DNA of 64,000 nucleotides from Toxorhynchites rutilus septentrionalis (taxonomy: Eukaryota > Arthropoda > Insecta > Diptera > Culicidae), in NCBI RefSeq assembly GCF_029784135.1, contig NC_073745.1, positions 309,146,834-309,210,833 on the forward strand, written 5' to 3'. Shown one piece after another: positions 1 through 11,075 of this stretch. Position numbers and translations under genes: made by a program. The notes below the pieces were generated by a model. That model was not told where the DNA came from and did no database searches. It saw only the letters and a list, made by a program, of their open reading frames with translations. Within the stretch, counting starts at the first letter, position 1. Each line of letters begins with the position of its first letter.

Positions 1-2490
1 CGTCGTACTGTTCCCCCCAGGCAGTTCCGTGAGAGTTGCAGTCTCCCAAGATCAAACGTGGCTCAGGAAGAAGTGAGCACATGTCAACAAGTTGCTTGCG
101 GCTAACCGAGAGGAGGCCAATACAAGCTGACAATACAGAGGTCTTTGCCTCTGATGTTTGCATGACAAGCAACAGCTTCGATCCCTCCAATAGGTGGAAG
201 GTCAGTTCGAAAAAATGAGTGGCTCTTATTAATTACCAATAGTACCCCTCCGTATCTGTCATCGCGGTCCAAGCGTATAATATTAAAATCGTGGAAAGAG
301 AGATCATCTCGCGAAGAGAGCCATGTTTCGGACAGAGCAAAACATCACAACTGAAGTTATGAATTAAAAATTTGAATGTATCCAATTCAGGGATAAGACT
401 ACTACAATTCCACGGTAAAACAGTGATATCTCCGACCTCTCTATTTGAATTAGACATCAAGAGAGATAATCATTGCAAGGAGGGGCCATGTTTGCATCAA
501 TTGTTGCAAAATTGTCTTTAACACTGGAAGCATTGAGATGACAATGGTTCTGATGGAGTCGGAAACATTAAAACAACTTTCAGACAACTTTATAAATCCC
601 GATTGAGAAGTTGAACTAGACGGAAAAATAGGGACAGTTAGGGTTTTTGATGTCCTCTGGAGTGCTGGGTCGTTCGAAGATGAAATATTCCCACGGAAGC
701 CAGGAGGAACCTGATTTTGCTTGTCCGCTGCACTCAATTTTTTTAGGCAAGCTAACAGAGGATATAACCGTGGGGACTTGTTCTTGAACCTCTGGAGTGG
801 TCACATTTTTGCGCCGGGGATTCCCTTTGAAAATAAACGGTGTGCCCCCGCTAGCTGTGTCCGCTTCCATTTCATCAACTGGCAACGTGGAGAAGGTATT
901 GTGTGTTGAGATTGGTTGTTCTTATTGTTGGGTCAGTGGCGAAGCGCCCTTTAAAATTTCCGCAAATGTGCGCTTCGAGCGTTCCTTTAAAGAGTGCTTC
1001 TGTTTCTCCCAGCGACTCTTGTGAGTTTCTCAAACTGAGAGCTCGTGTGGGGATCCCCCGCAATATGGACGTTTATGCTCAGTCCCCTCATGTTGCTCTC
1101 CGCAAGTGGCACAGCGCTCCTTGTTGGCACAATAATCCGAAGTGTGACCAACGACTTGCATGTTGCAAGTCATGGGCTTTGGCACGAAGAGTCGCACAGG
1201 TAGTCGCAATTCGCCACCATAACGTAGTCAGGGAGAGCGGCACCAGCAAAGGTGACTCAAAACGAGTCGGACGGCGTAAATTTAGTTTGGTCCCCATCAT
1301 GGGAAAGTTTCCCGAGTTGGCGACAATCCAAGATTTTCACTTCCATTGAGGGGAGCTTCTTGAACTTGCCTTTTCCTTCTGTTTTTATTTGTTCGCTCGT
1401 CAGACCCGTTTCAGTCATCAACCCCTCAATTTCTACGTTATGGGAGGGTATAAATGTTCGATATTCGAGAGTGAAATGTTGATCAGCAACACTCTCGTTT
1501 GCTTGTTTCCGGTCATTCACGACAACTCGCAATTTGTTCGGTCTAACCCTGCGAATTTCAGATACAGAAGTGTATCTGGCCAGATCTTTCATGATCTGAA
1601 TCACGTTAAGGTTTTTTCCTTTCGGTTTTGGCCGGAGGAAAACAACCCACGGGCCAGTTCCAGGTGCATCTTCTGGATAAACTCTGACACGTGGAGCGGA
1701 GACAACAGAGTGGGAAGACAAGGACGAGGACGAGGACGAGGATGAGGATGAGGACGAGGACGAGGATTGGGTTGGATCGGAAGCATCAGAAGGGGGAAGC
1801 GAAATCGATGATGGGAGAGGGGAAGTGGGAATAACAGTGGGTTGAGAAGGGAGGCTTGCAATTTTCTTAGATGGGGGCTTGGTAGGATGAGCGGATTCGT
1901 CCCCAGAAGAATTATCTTCCTTATGAGGGACTCGTTTATGTTTTTCCCAGATCTTGTATGGGATTCATTATCGAAGATCTCCATCTCTAGAGATCCTCCA
2001 CTATTCTCCATTTTACAAAAATTTCTGTCTTATTTCTAATTTATTATCGATTTTAACAATAATCTAAAAAAAATAGCAAGACAAAAAAAATTATAATAAT
2101 AATATTAAACAATGAACAAATGAATTGAATAATAATATTAATAATAAATATGTGTACCTTAATATATAAGTTGTTCCAATAATGCGCTCTACTGCCCTAA
2201 TCAGGGAGACACAGGGTCTACGCGCTACGGAGACAACACAATTGCGCAAGAATAGCTTACGCAGCCACGTGACAATGAATCCCGTTTGCGATAGTCACGC
2301 GATGGCGATCCCGTTATGCCGACTCAGTTCAACTGCCGCAATCCGGCTCGCTGCAAGAGCGTTGCTTCCTTTGTTCCTTTGTTCCACTTCACAAAAGGTC
2401 AGGTCGAAAGCGGACAGCAATGACCTTCACTCGTACACTATTCACTCGTACCAATAGCCGAATAGCAAAAGTGGCAACGCACAATACCGA
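1..2490 (-). mobile_element. Jockey/I-like non-LTR retrotransposon, 5' part (ORF1 and start of endonuclease), cut by the window edge
   Basis: On the minus strand ORF1 starts at 2011 (MENSGGSLEMEIFDNES) and runs with several frameshifts to a stop near 450. It has a Ser-rich stretch from the GAC/GAG repeat at 1715-1765, then SAPRVRVYPEDAPGTGPWVV, a gag-like domain with VNDRK, and a degenerate Cys/His zinc-knuckle region around 1090-1200 (HTSDYC..., CATCGEQH). ORF2 opens at about 457 with the APE endonuclease N-terminus (DITVLPWNCSSL), LSETWL near 330 and RYGGVLLVINK near 225-260, then leaves the window. 2012-2490 would be the 5'UTR; its limit is a guess. Frameshifts and stops make this copy inactive. 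Confidence 0.8.
457..2011 (-). pseudogene. Non-LTR ORF1 (gag-like) pseudogene
   Basis: The coding parts are spread over two or more frames. Identity rests on the gag-like domain, the Cys/His-rich end and the position just before the endonuclease. A frameshift soon after residue 30 and another in the knuckle region disrupt it. Confidence 0.7.
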
Positions 2491-3300
2491 CACTGAACTT
2501 TACTCCTCAAGAGTTGGATAGCGAATGGACTTACAATGAAATGAGAGATGTAGTTCTACGTCAAAAAGATATAGGTTGTGTCAAGTAGACGACCACTTTG
2601 TTGATCTAGGGCTGAAATGAGTTTAATCAATACACTTTTTTTTCCAAATCATTTTTTTGTAATGCTTATACAAAATTTCAACTTAATGCTATGTTTAGTA
2701 GAATTCGACCGAATACTCGCGGTATACTCGAGGTTAAAAGGACAACAATTTTTGTGTGACAGGACAGGTTAGAGATGAGCATAAGAGGTACCGTTGTCTC
2801 AACCGAGGGTTGCCACACGCACTGAAGCATTGTGCATGATGACCAGTGATAGCATCCGGTGTTGATTCACTCATGATTCATTCTTGGTCTCGCGAGAACG
2901 AAAAACAAGCAGGTCATAAGTCGGAAATTGTTTCCCTGTGTCAATGCACGGACTGCACTGAGTATGCATCGCGAACGTTCTCGTTCTTCTTTATTTTATT
3001 TGCACATTGAAGTTAAATCAAAACTCAACACTCTCGTTGGTTGGCTGAACTCACACAGAGCTCTTTATTTTATATAACAGGTCCCAGGAACGAACCGCAT
3101 TTCATGTAGTGCCTTATTCAGACTAGCTTAATTTAGAGTGCAATATGATACATTCATTTATTCGTCTATATTCTAATTCAGCCATTCCATGCCAAACCGA
3201 TATAGTGGTTCTCAGATTTCTATGAATAGTGGTTTTCTTTATTGCAATATATTAGACCCTTTTTTATTTTTTCGTTAGGGTAACCATTTCCATTTTAGGG
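2491..3300. other. Intron: dispersed repeat pieces
   Basis: Contains one copy of the GACGTAG-type quasi-palindrome (2547-2562) and, at 2870-2990, a piece of a dispersed family (gattcactcatgattcattc ... tgcactgagtatgcatc) also seen at 48190-48290 and 60050-60110. No gene seen. Confidence 0.5.
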
Positions 3301-3305
3301 TGGTC

Positions 3306-3900
3306 CGAAATATCAACTTTTTCACTTTTTCTCAAAAATGACTATCTAAAAATTCATAACTTTTGAACCTTTGAACCGATTTAGATGATCGGCATATGCC
3401 AATGAGCTTCTATTAAAAAAATATTGAACTTGCAAAAAAGATGGATTTTATTTTCGTAATTATTGATTGTAGTCATTTTTTATTGTTTTCATGGCTTTGG
3501 ACTAGAGGGCGCTTTATTTCTTATATTTTTCTTGAAAGCTGAGGATTTTTACATAACATATCTTGATATCAGAGATGCTATTTTTCTCTTTTTTGAGGTA
3601 TGATTTTCCAAAATTAACCGGTGGTCCGAAAAATCATTTTCCCCTTTTTATCCAAAAGTGACGTTTTTCGAAAATTCATAACTTTTTGAACTACTGAACC
3701 GATTCAGATGAACAACATATCAAATTGAAGCTAAATGCTATGAGCTAAACTTCTTTGAAAAAATATTGCACGTGCAGGAAAATTTTATTCTGGTCGCACA
3801 GTTCTAGTCTAGTCACATAGGAATATTGAACGAAGACTTAAAACATGTTAAATTTGAAAAATCATATCTCAAAAACGAAAGAAAAAGCATATGTTATGAT
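3306..3900 (+). repeat. Two diverged copies of a ~310 bp AT-rich dispersed repeat
   Basis: The first (3306-3600) and second (3619-3900) units share tggtccgaaa, aaattcataacttttgaac and a gaaccgattcagatga-like core. A third relative, with tagagggcgctttatttctt in common, is at 16830-17080. Confidence 0.6.
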
Positions 3901-3935
3901 ATCGGCATATGTTATGTAAAAAATCCTCAGCATCG

Positions 3936-4086
3936 AGTCACGAACGATTTCAAATGCCTGCTTGATCAATGCAGTCCGTGACGTTTGATAGAAGACACCA
4001 AAGTCATCATTAATTGTGTCATGACCACGAACAGATTGATTATTCATACACCCAAAATTAATTTTTAGATGCACATGTTTTGGCAT
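3936..4086 (-). pseudogene. Unrecognised conserved coding fragment, copy 1
   Basis: The minus strand encodes CMNNQSVRGHDTINDDFGVF followed by YQTSRTALIKQAFEIVRDSM. A second copy at 40672-40795 keeps the same frame with conservative changes, which suggests protein-coding descent rather than a noncoding repeat. I do not recognise the family; a transposase or other selfish-element protein is plausible. Confidence 0.45.
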
Positions 4087-4679
4087 CTAGATTTATTACA
4101 TCAACCCCTTCACGTATAACGTCGAACCACACTCGTGGCGATCAGACTGTGCCAGAACGTAAAACATCGAACATCACTCATGGATTTTTTCGGACAAATC
4201 AGCGTGCGTTCATTGGTCTTGGGGTTATGCGAGACTGCTTCGAACGTAAGTAATATACACACTCCCAGCAGAGTATCGAAACGATGTACTCGTGTTTGAG
4301 CCGTTTGGAAATTAAATCGTACGGCAAGAGGTTAAATGAGTCTAAAAATAACAAAAAATGCGCTACTCTCCAATAGTACTATATGTATGCTATTTCAATA
4401 TAAGATCAATTTGAGTAACTAAAACTGTAAAAGTGAACTTTACCGAAAGTATTTTTTTCCAATATATATATATTTTTATTAGGACTCGCGGTTATTCGCG
4501 GTTAGTATTACGATATGTTCTCGTAATTGAGATGTTGCAGTCTCCAATGCTATGTATGTGTGACCGACACGGGATACTTCCTATTGGGATGCAAATAACC
4601 ATTAATCAGCAACGCCCCCTAGTCTGTACCCTATATCTAGCGTGGTGCGTCTCTCTCGACTCGAGGAATCCAGTGTTGA

Positions 4680-5095
4680 ATGGTCACTAGCCGGCAGTTG
4701 ATCGAATTGAATCGAGTCTGCTCCAAAAAAACCGCCAGAATATCAGAAAAGGCAACACAAAGTCATTTTTCTTGATGACAATGCCCCGCCACACCGAGCA
4801 AGAACGGCCAGGGGAACGGTTGAGCAATTGATTTCAACTAACGCATGTGGCTTGTTCACAAGGTTTGGCTGTTTCCGATTACCATTTGTTTTCATAGGTG
4901 GGATACACACTCGCTGAACAGCGCTTTAATTTTGATTGAAGTATGTGAGAATGCCTCGATGACTGGTTCTGCATATAAAACAAAGAATTTTTTGCAAGAA
5001 ATTTATGGGTTCCCGAACAGATGGGAAAAATTTGCAGTTCCAATGGCCATTACTTTGAAAAAATTGTTTCAAACGTATATTTTCAATGACAAATT
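4680..5095 (+). pseudogene. Degenerate mariner transposase (mauritiana-like), C-terminal half
   Basis: In several frames the + strand encodes HKVIFLDDNAPPHRARTARG (the second catalytic Asp region), then a shifted remnant of the third catalytic block, a degraded WLDDWF-like segment and the ending NRWEKFAV near 5035. Multiple frameshifts and stops are present. Confidence 0.65.
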
Positions 5096-5099
5096 CCGG

Positions 5100-5680
5100 T
5101 TTCACGTTTATAGACCGGGTACCTTATTTGCAGGAAATGAGGTAGGATCATTTTTGAATGACGGTACATAAATGAAAATGGATTTGTAGGCCTTGACGCC
5201 AAGCTGATATACGCAAAAATCGATGTTTCTTCATGAATAGTGTAGAAATGAGAAATAGTGACGGCGATTTGATTTGTTTCACAAAGATGAATACGGGGTT
5301 GGGATGGTTTGTTTTTTTTCTCATATTGTTTAAAGATTTTTTTTAACATTTTTATGCCTCCCATATATTGTTGTGGTTGAGTCGATGGAATTTGTATTTC
5401 GCCAATGTAGGTGAGATAATTTGAACAGCTACCGGCTCTTCTTTTTCGGAGGAACAATTCACTAAATACCTACTCAATACAAAATATTTTGCCCGTTTTC
5501 TAGTATACAAAATTCCATCTGCGTTCAATATAGCTATCAGCCGCAAACAAAACACAAACGATCATCCTTCACCAAACATCTGTAGGGTAAACGAGATATA
5601 AAGGAAGTCACCCTCTTCACACCCCCACACATACACACGCACATAACATTTGGCTTTTTCATACGAATCCCTTCTAACAG
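5100..5680. other. Intron up to the acceptor at 5680
   Basis: No repeat or gene recognised; ends in a CA-rich and pyrimidine-rich approach to the splice acceptor. Confidence 0.5.
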
Positions 5681-6766
5681 AGCGACCCAGCTGCCACCAC
5701 CTCATCCGCAGTCACCGCTACAACAAACACAACCCGGAGTCGCACAATCGCATCCCCATCAGCTCCCATCAACGATCGGGTACCGTCGGTGGATGCCAGC
5801 GGCGATAGTAGCGCTACAACTGAGGTAAGCCCAATCACAAACACTACCGGAAGCAGGAAAACCCCAACCTCGGCAGCAACGGCTGGTAGTCCAAGTATCT
5901 GTGATCAACAGGTATCTGCCAGCTTCACGATCAGTCCTCCTCCCTCCAGTAGCATGTCCACCACTGCCACTATCAAGCCTCTCCGGGGTGATGGTGGGGG
6001 CGGTGGTGGTGGCGAAGGTGGAGGAGGCGGCGACTGTACTTCGAAGAATAAGGATGGCAGCAAAATTAGCGTTTCATACACAATCGCCACGCCGAGGCTT
6101 AGCAGCAGTAATACTATGACCAGTCACAGCAGCAGTAGCTGTGAAGCCGTCCCCCCGACTGCCAAAGAAATTGATAAAGAAGATATACCGACGGTAACGG
6201 CCACCTTCAGCGTGCCCAGCGCCGCCACCACGAATAACAACAATCCTAACAGTAGTAACAATAATTTTAACAAAAAGACTGATACCGACGAGTTAACGAA
6301 AACGAAGCCAACGATAGGCGACTACTCGATTAGCAGTACACCAGCTTCCTCCGCCTCTGTGACCGCTACTATTCGGACCCCGAGCAGCGTGTACAGCGCT
6401 GGCAAACGGTCGCTGTTCGATATAGACAACGCGAACTCGCTCACGCTAGCGGAGAAACTACGCCAGGAGGCTAACAAATACGCTGAAAGTGACAAGGAAA
6501 ACTTCATCAGCTCGAAGGTTTCAACGACCGGAACTGCTACCACCGCGGCGAACAGTAGCAGCGGTCTGCCGACGGCCGAAGCGCCCGCAACGATCAAAAG
6601 TGATATTACCGCCTCGAATATAACACCGGCAGCCGCCAGCGAAGGCACAGTATCGCTGCGTAAGGATACTAGTGCGCCTTCGTCTCCACTGCACCATCAA
6701 CAGCAACAGTCGACCCTAGCCGAACGGAGGCCCTCGTGGCGGATGAAGGTAGACCATGGAGCCAAG
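5681..6766 (+). CDS. Mbs: Myosin phosphatase targeting subunit (MYPT/Mbs), internal exon, Ser/Thr-rich linker
   Basis: This is an internal coding exon of 362 codons, phase 0 at both ends, between acceptor ...cttctaacag and donor gtaagt. MYPT proteins target protein phosphatase 1 to myosin and other cytoskeletal substrates; this exon is the poorly conserved linker between the N-terminal ankyrin repeats (not in the window) and the inhibitory phosphorylation site. Visible are Ser/Thr/Ala-rich sequence, a polyglycine run near residues 105-118, a more ordered stretch near residues 242-273 (KRSLFDIDNANSLTLAEKL) and the closing RRPSWRMKVDHGAK. The reading frame stays open upstream of the first Met-like codon right up to the acceptor, which is why an internal exon is preferred to a start near 5789. 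The family assignment rests on the downstream exons; this exon alone would be only weakly diagnostic. Confidence 0.85.
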
Positions 6767-6974
6767 GTAAGTAGCCGTTGCTGGTTGTGTGTATTTGGTG
6801 GGTTGCATGGGCTTGCGCGTGCCATATCGCTTGGTTTGCAGCTATTATTGGATTCAACGGAATTGAAAGGGTTCCCCAAAATTGAATCAACGAAAAAGTT
6901 TCTGGTGTTTAGCGAAATAGTCGTTATTAGTGTTAGTAAATCAACAATAACATTTTATTTCCTCATTGCAATAG

Positions 6975-7155
6975 TTCAAACTGGAGGACGCCACCGCCGC
7001 ACCCGTCAGCACATCCGCGACGATTACCACCAACACCAGCAACGCCGTCACTGCCCTGGATTCTGCAAACAATCGGCAGCAGCAGAATAGTGATTTCAAC
7101 TCGGTATCTTCAGTGGCGCAACGCAGACACAACGGTGATAGCAGCAACCTAACGG
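6975..7155 (+). CDS. Mbs: MYPT/Mbs internal exon
   Basis: This 181-base exon enters at phase 0 and leaves after one base of a codon. The acceptor is ...ttgcaatag and the donor gtaggg. It begins FKLEDATAAPV and then becomes Thr/Ser/Gln/Asn-rich with a short QQQQ run and SVAQRRHNGDSSNLT. The upstream intron is only 208 bases. Joining across the intron gives HGAK-FKLED with no stop, whereas reading through the intron does hit stops. Confidence 0.85.
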
Positions 7156-7224
7156 GTAGGGTAGCCTTTTAAAAATTTTCTCCGATGGCCATCATTCCTA
7201 TCAATTTCTTCCGTATTTCCAAAG

Positions 7225-7460
7225 CACCCCGTCCAGCGTCAGCCCCGGAGATTGGTTCTTCAGCCGACATTAGTAGCAGTCAGCCCCAGCAGAACGATGC
7301 CAGTTTGCATCTGCGGAGGCCACTGAAAACCAGCGAGGAGAACAAAGAGAATGACAAGGAAAACGAAAACCGCAGCAGTGCCCAGGCAACGCAGGCGGTT
7401 ATCCAGAGAAGGAGGCGTCCGAAGCGGCGCTCCACCGGTGTGGTGCACGTCGACATGGAG
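7225..7460 (+). CDS. Mbs: MYPT/Mbs exon carrying the inhibitory Thr phosphorylation site
   Basis: The exon completes a split codon (g+ca) after a 69-base intron and ends at phase 0 before gtagtg. It is charged and Lys/Glu/Asn-rich, and ends with RRRRPKRRSTGVVHVDME. The RRST-G-V motif is the hallmark inhibitory site of MYPT proteins (Thr696/Thr853 in human MYPT1), phosphorylated by Rho kinase and related kinases to inhibit the bound PP1; the Thr codon here is 7434-7436. The spacing without an inserted Gln (RRSTGV) resembles the human Thr853 context. This motif, together with the C-terminal coiled coil, makes the family assignment firm. Confidence 0.92.
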
Positions 7461-7519
7461 GTAGTGCGACTGTGTTGGGTTTGTCATTTTGTGGTTATCA
7501 TTTTTTTCTCGTATTCTAG

Positions 7520-7570
7520 GATATTGATCCCGAGCGACAAGATTCTCCTGTCGATGGCGAAGAGAAGGAG
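7520..7570 (+). CDS. Mbs: MYPT/Mbs small exon after the phosphorylation site
   Basis: A 51-base phase 0-0 exon encoding the acidic peptide DIDPERQDSPVDGEEKE. The acceptor is ...gtattctag after a 59-base intron, and the donor is gtaagt. Its phase 0 end fits the phase 0 start of the exon at 38123, so the long isoform can splice straight across about 30.5 kb. It does not fit the frame of the ATG exon at 37250, which would give an early stop. Other small exons in the big intron cannot be excluded. Confidence 0.85.
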
Positions 7571-8104
7571 GTAAGTTGAAATGTATTCATTGTTTTTTTT
7601 CTTATTTCACGTGTACAATGAAAGCAATGATGAACGAAATGTAATGTTATAGTATAGAAGAAACATACGTAAGACTATCCCGTCCAGAGGGCAGTGATTT
7701 TGAATTACTCAAGGTGAAGGTGGAAGGAAGCCACAAATGGCTGCCACAATGGCGCTCACTTTTTTCATTCCTCTCCCACACCACTCGCCTAAAAATACAC
7801 AATAGCAATATCACAGAGATGCGCACAGTCCAGAGTTAACAAATTGCGATTTTTCGCGAGAGTATACGAGTGTTAAAGCTCTCCAACATGAATATGTAAA
7901 AAAATACAATCAAAGAAGCAAAATATTAAGGGGGGTGTTGGAAAAGTCGATATTTTCCGGTTCACTAACGTATATTGTCAGTCGTTAAAAAATCCCTAAA
8001 ACATAAATAAACTGGTTACATAAATTCACATCATTGATAACAATACACATTTCCGACATTGCATTTTCTACATTACACATTCTATAACCATTGCGTTATT
8101 ATCA
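7571..8104. other. Start of the 30 kb intron
   Basis: No gene or repeat recognised. Confidence 0.4.
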
Positions 8105-9145
8105 CACAAGCTGACTCGGCAACTTCGTTCCGCTCAAAATTTATTTTTTGTTATCAACACCTCCCAACATTCACGTTTTCTTACTTACGATCATGGATCC
8201 AATCGCAGAACTGTTCATTGATTCATCTTCTAATTGACTTTTTACAATTTACTTTTAATATAAATTTCCTAGGACTTCTACCAAAACTCGTCATTATAAT
8301 ATCAGATTATTTTCAGACAAAATACTCGTTCTAGACTTTTCAACCACTTGCAAATAACATATTTCTCTGTTCAATCGTATAATTGTTTGATACAGAAAAT
8401 ATGATAGAATGAATAAAGCCCTAAATCGGATAATTTCTTCTTAGAGTTTTGCTCTTGATAAGAGCAAATTTCCGGCGATCCATTTTTATTTATATAGATA
8501 GAGGAAGATATAGGAGTGCGTTTTATCACTTTAAAATTCATTTCCACTTTCGAACAAAAATCAATTTCGTTGGCGTGATTTTCGGTTTCACAACGTTTTC
8601 CGAAAATTTTCAATTGTCATGTTTGGTTGAAATATGTGTAATATTTTTATGGGACCCCGTCTCCATTCCAGAGGAGGGAGGGGTGTCATACCATCATAGA
8701 AACATTTCTCGTATCCAAAAACCCTCACATCCCAAATTTGGTTCCTTTTGCTTGATTGATTCTCGAGTTATGCGAGTGTCAAACCACTATAGGAACATTT
8801 GTTACCCCTTATATAATTATAATTCATTGATTCTCGAGTTCTGCAGCATCCCCCCTGAGGGAGGGGGGAGGAGTGTCAAACCACCACTGAAACATTTATC
8901 GATCCCTAAAAACTTGTTGTGCCAAGTTTGATTCTATTTGCTTGATTTGTTCTCGAGTTATTCAGCCCCTATCTACTTCAGAGAGAGGGGAGGATTGTCA
9001 AACTACCATAGAAATAACAACTGCCCTCTAAATCCACCACATGCAAAATTTGGTTCCGTTTGCTAGATTAGTTCTTGAGTTATGCAAAAATTTATGATTC
9101 ATTTGTATGACAGTTTCTCCATCCCTTAGAGAGGGAGGAGGAGTG
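8105..9145 (+). repeat. Dispersed repeat with internal ~120 bp tandem subunits (CTGACCCGGCAA family), copy 1
   Basis: Starts ctgactcggcaacttcgttc and shares a long leader with the copy at 32258. From about 8640 it consists of roughly four diverged subunits with gaggagtgtcaaaccaccat, ccaaatttggttcc and ttctcgagttatgcag. Its right end abuts the MITE at 9153. Leaders of this kind are widespread in insect genomes; I do not know the autonomous partner. Confidence 0.65.
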
Positions 9146-9152
9146 TCTATAC

Positions 9153-9899
9153 TAGGGTGACAATGAATGTATCGGGAAAATCGACCCTAAAATTTTAAAA
9201 AGTTACCCTATACAAAATGTTCACCACCTCGAAGAAACACCCTATGCAAAATATCAGCTCAATCGGACCAAAGGAGAGTGGCGCAAAACAGTCAAAGTTT
9301 GAGTTTTTTGAAAATCGAAAAATCAACCAAGGGGGGAGTAAAAGAAATCGGGGTTTTCGAAAAAAATGCAATTGTAAGACATTTGGCACTAACAATTTTT
9401 TTTTTAAAACCCCGATTTTCGTTTTTTTTTCTCAACTCAAATTTTAACGTCTGCAATACTAATAAATGAAGTTCGAATGAGCTAATATTTTGCATAGGGT
9501 ATATTATCATGCAAATCAACTTTTAGCAACAAGTTCCGAAAGAAAAATCGAGATATTTATTTTTATTGGCACTTAAAACCATACGTTTCGTCTCGTACTC
9601 CGAAAAAAAAGTCCCAGAGTGTCGATTTTTGACAAAAAAAATTTCGAAATGATATTAGACCTCGACGTTTCATGCAATTTTAAGACATTTGGAATCAAAA
9701 AAAAAATTCGAAAACCCCGATTGGGTGATTTTTCGATTTTCAAAAAACTCAAACTTTGACCGCTTTGCACCACTCTCCCTTAAGTTCGATTGAGCTGATA
9801 TTTGGCATAGGGTGTTTTTTCGAGGTGGTGAACATTTTGTATAGGGTAACTTTTTGAAATTTTAGGGTCGATTTTCCCCATACATTCATTGGCACCCTA
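9153..9899. mobile_element. MITE with ~240 bp terminal inverted repeats
   Basis: Left end TAGGGTGACAATGAATGTAT and right end (reverse complement) TAGGGTGCCAATGAATGTAT begin inverted arms of about 240 bp that stay recognisable up to the caaagtttgagttttttgaa block. The core also has gcatagggtat pieces. Related copies are at about 19840-20110 and 43384-43780. Confidence 0.75.
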
Positions 9900-9924
9900 A
9901 TGTGCATGCATGCGATGAAATTTT

Positions 9925-10260
9925 GTAAGAGAATTGAGCTCGTTTCGCACTAATCGTGGTGCATCTTTTTTCATGCCCGAAACCTCAACTAAAATATAAC
10001 GAACGATCTGATGAGAGATATTTAGTTCACGGAATAGCTCTTTCAAAACTTAAATGGCGATTTCCGAGCACCATTTCTTTTACTTGGTCGATGTTTTCAT
10101 CAGCTAAAGAGGTGGATAGTCGTCCTTGATGTGACAAAACGTTTATCTCTTCTTACTCGTTTTTGAATGCGATATACCATTCATATACCCGTTTATTTGC
10201 AGCAACATTTTCAACGTTTCGGCATAATACATTTTGTTTGCAACTCAAAATTTTACACAA
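9925..10260 (-). pseudogene. Degenerate mariner/IS630-type transposase, N-terminal HTH part
   Basis: The minus strand encodes YEWYIAFKNE, then LSHQGRLSTSLADENIDQVK and EMVLGNRHL, and further on GHEKRCTTISAKRAQF. This is the WYxxFKxGR...SGRPSTS...ENVxxVKEMVxxNRRL pattern of mariner-like HTH regions. It is broken by stops. Confidence 0.65.
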
Positions 10261-10784
10261 TATCAATCACAATTACCAATAAAATTATTCATATCAAACA
10301 TCGCCGAGCAAAAAAATAGTACAAACTTGTTCTTGTTGTAGTGATGCAGAAAACATCACTGTTGTTGTTGTAGTGATGCAGAAAACAAACTAAATCACAG
10401 ACCGCGCTCAAACTTTAAATTAAGACCACTGCCAGTAGCCCCAAATTAAAAAAGAAAAATGTTCAGCGGAAAGATGTAGATGTAGATGTAGAAGACAGAA
10501 TGTAAATCTGCCTGCTGTAGCAAGATTTCATAGAACCATTTCAAAAGATCATACCAATGGACTTCGTAGTCTTACAACCGATTCTCAGGAAGCACTTGGT
10601 ATAATGATGGATACACACTTCCCACACCCAAAATTGATTTTTAGCTCATGTTTTGTCATCCCAATTTATGACATTAAATGAGACATAACATAACAAAAAA
10701 TGTCATGACTCACAAATACTGGTAAGCATTGTATAATATACATGGTACAGCAATATAATAGCGAATTCGTTTTTGTTCAGTTTC

Positions 10785-10796
10785 AACCCCAGTGCC
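10785..10796 (+). repeat. Target-site duplication, left (SINE at 10797)
   Basis: aaccccagtgcc, repeated exactly at 11064-11075 after the A tail. Confidence 0.85.
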
Positions 10797-11063
10797 AGAC
10801 GGCGCCAGTGGTTGTATGGTTAGCGTAACAGCCTCACAATCCGATCGGCCTGGGTTCAATCCCAGCTGGCGTCGTTGGGATTTTCTGAGGCGAAAAATCT
10901 CTGGTTACGTCTTCCTTCGGAGCGGAAGTAAAAGAAGTTGGCCCGGCTCATGAGTTGTTGAGTCTGATAGGTAGGAACAGGTGGAGTCGCCTCCCTGATG
11001 TCGGTGATTGGCACTAAAGTGGCGGAAATAGGCCGACGAAAAATAAGCGAAGATAAAAAAAAA
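10797..11063 (+). mobile_element. tRNA-derived SINE with A tail
   Basis: The head has pol III box-like elements: an A-box region ggttagcgtaac and B box ggttcaatccc. A tRNA-unrelated body follows and ends in agataaaaaaaaaaa. Flanked by an exact 12-base target duplication, so it is a complete insertion. It resembles the tRNA-type SINEs common in culicine mosquitoes. Confidence 0.88.
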
Positions 11064-11075
11064 AACCCCAGTGCC
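11064..11075 (+). repeat. Target-site duplication, right (SINE at 10797)
   Basis: aaccccagtgcc, identical to 10785-10796. Confidence 0.85.

Noticed and set aside
5789..5800. Translation start of MYPT/Mbs at the beginning of the large exon
   Set aside because: The frame is open back to a good splice acceptor at 5680, and the family requires N-terminal ankyrin repeats upstream.
10803..10876. Possible tRNA gene
   Set aside because: tRNA-like head of a SINE with exact target duplications.
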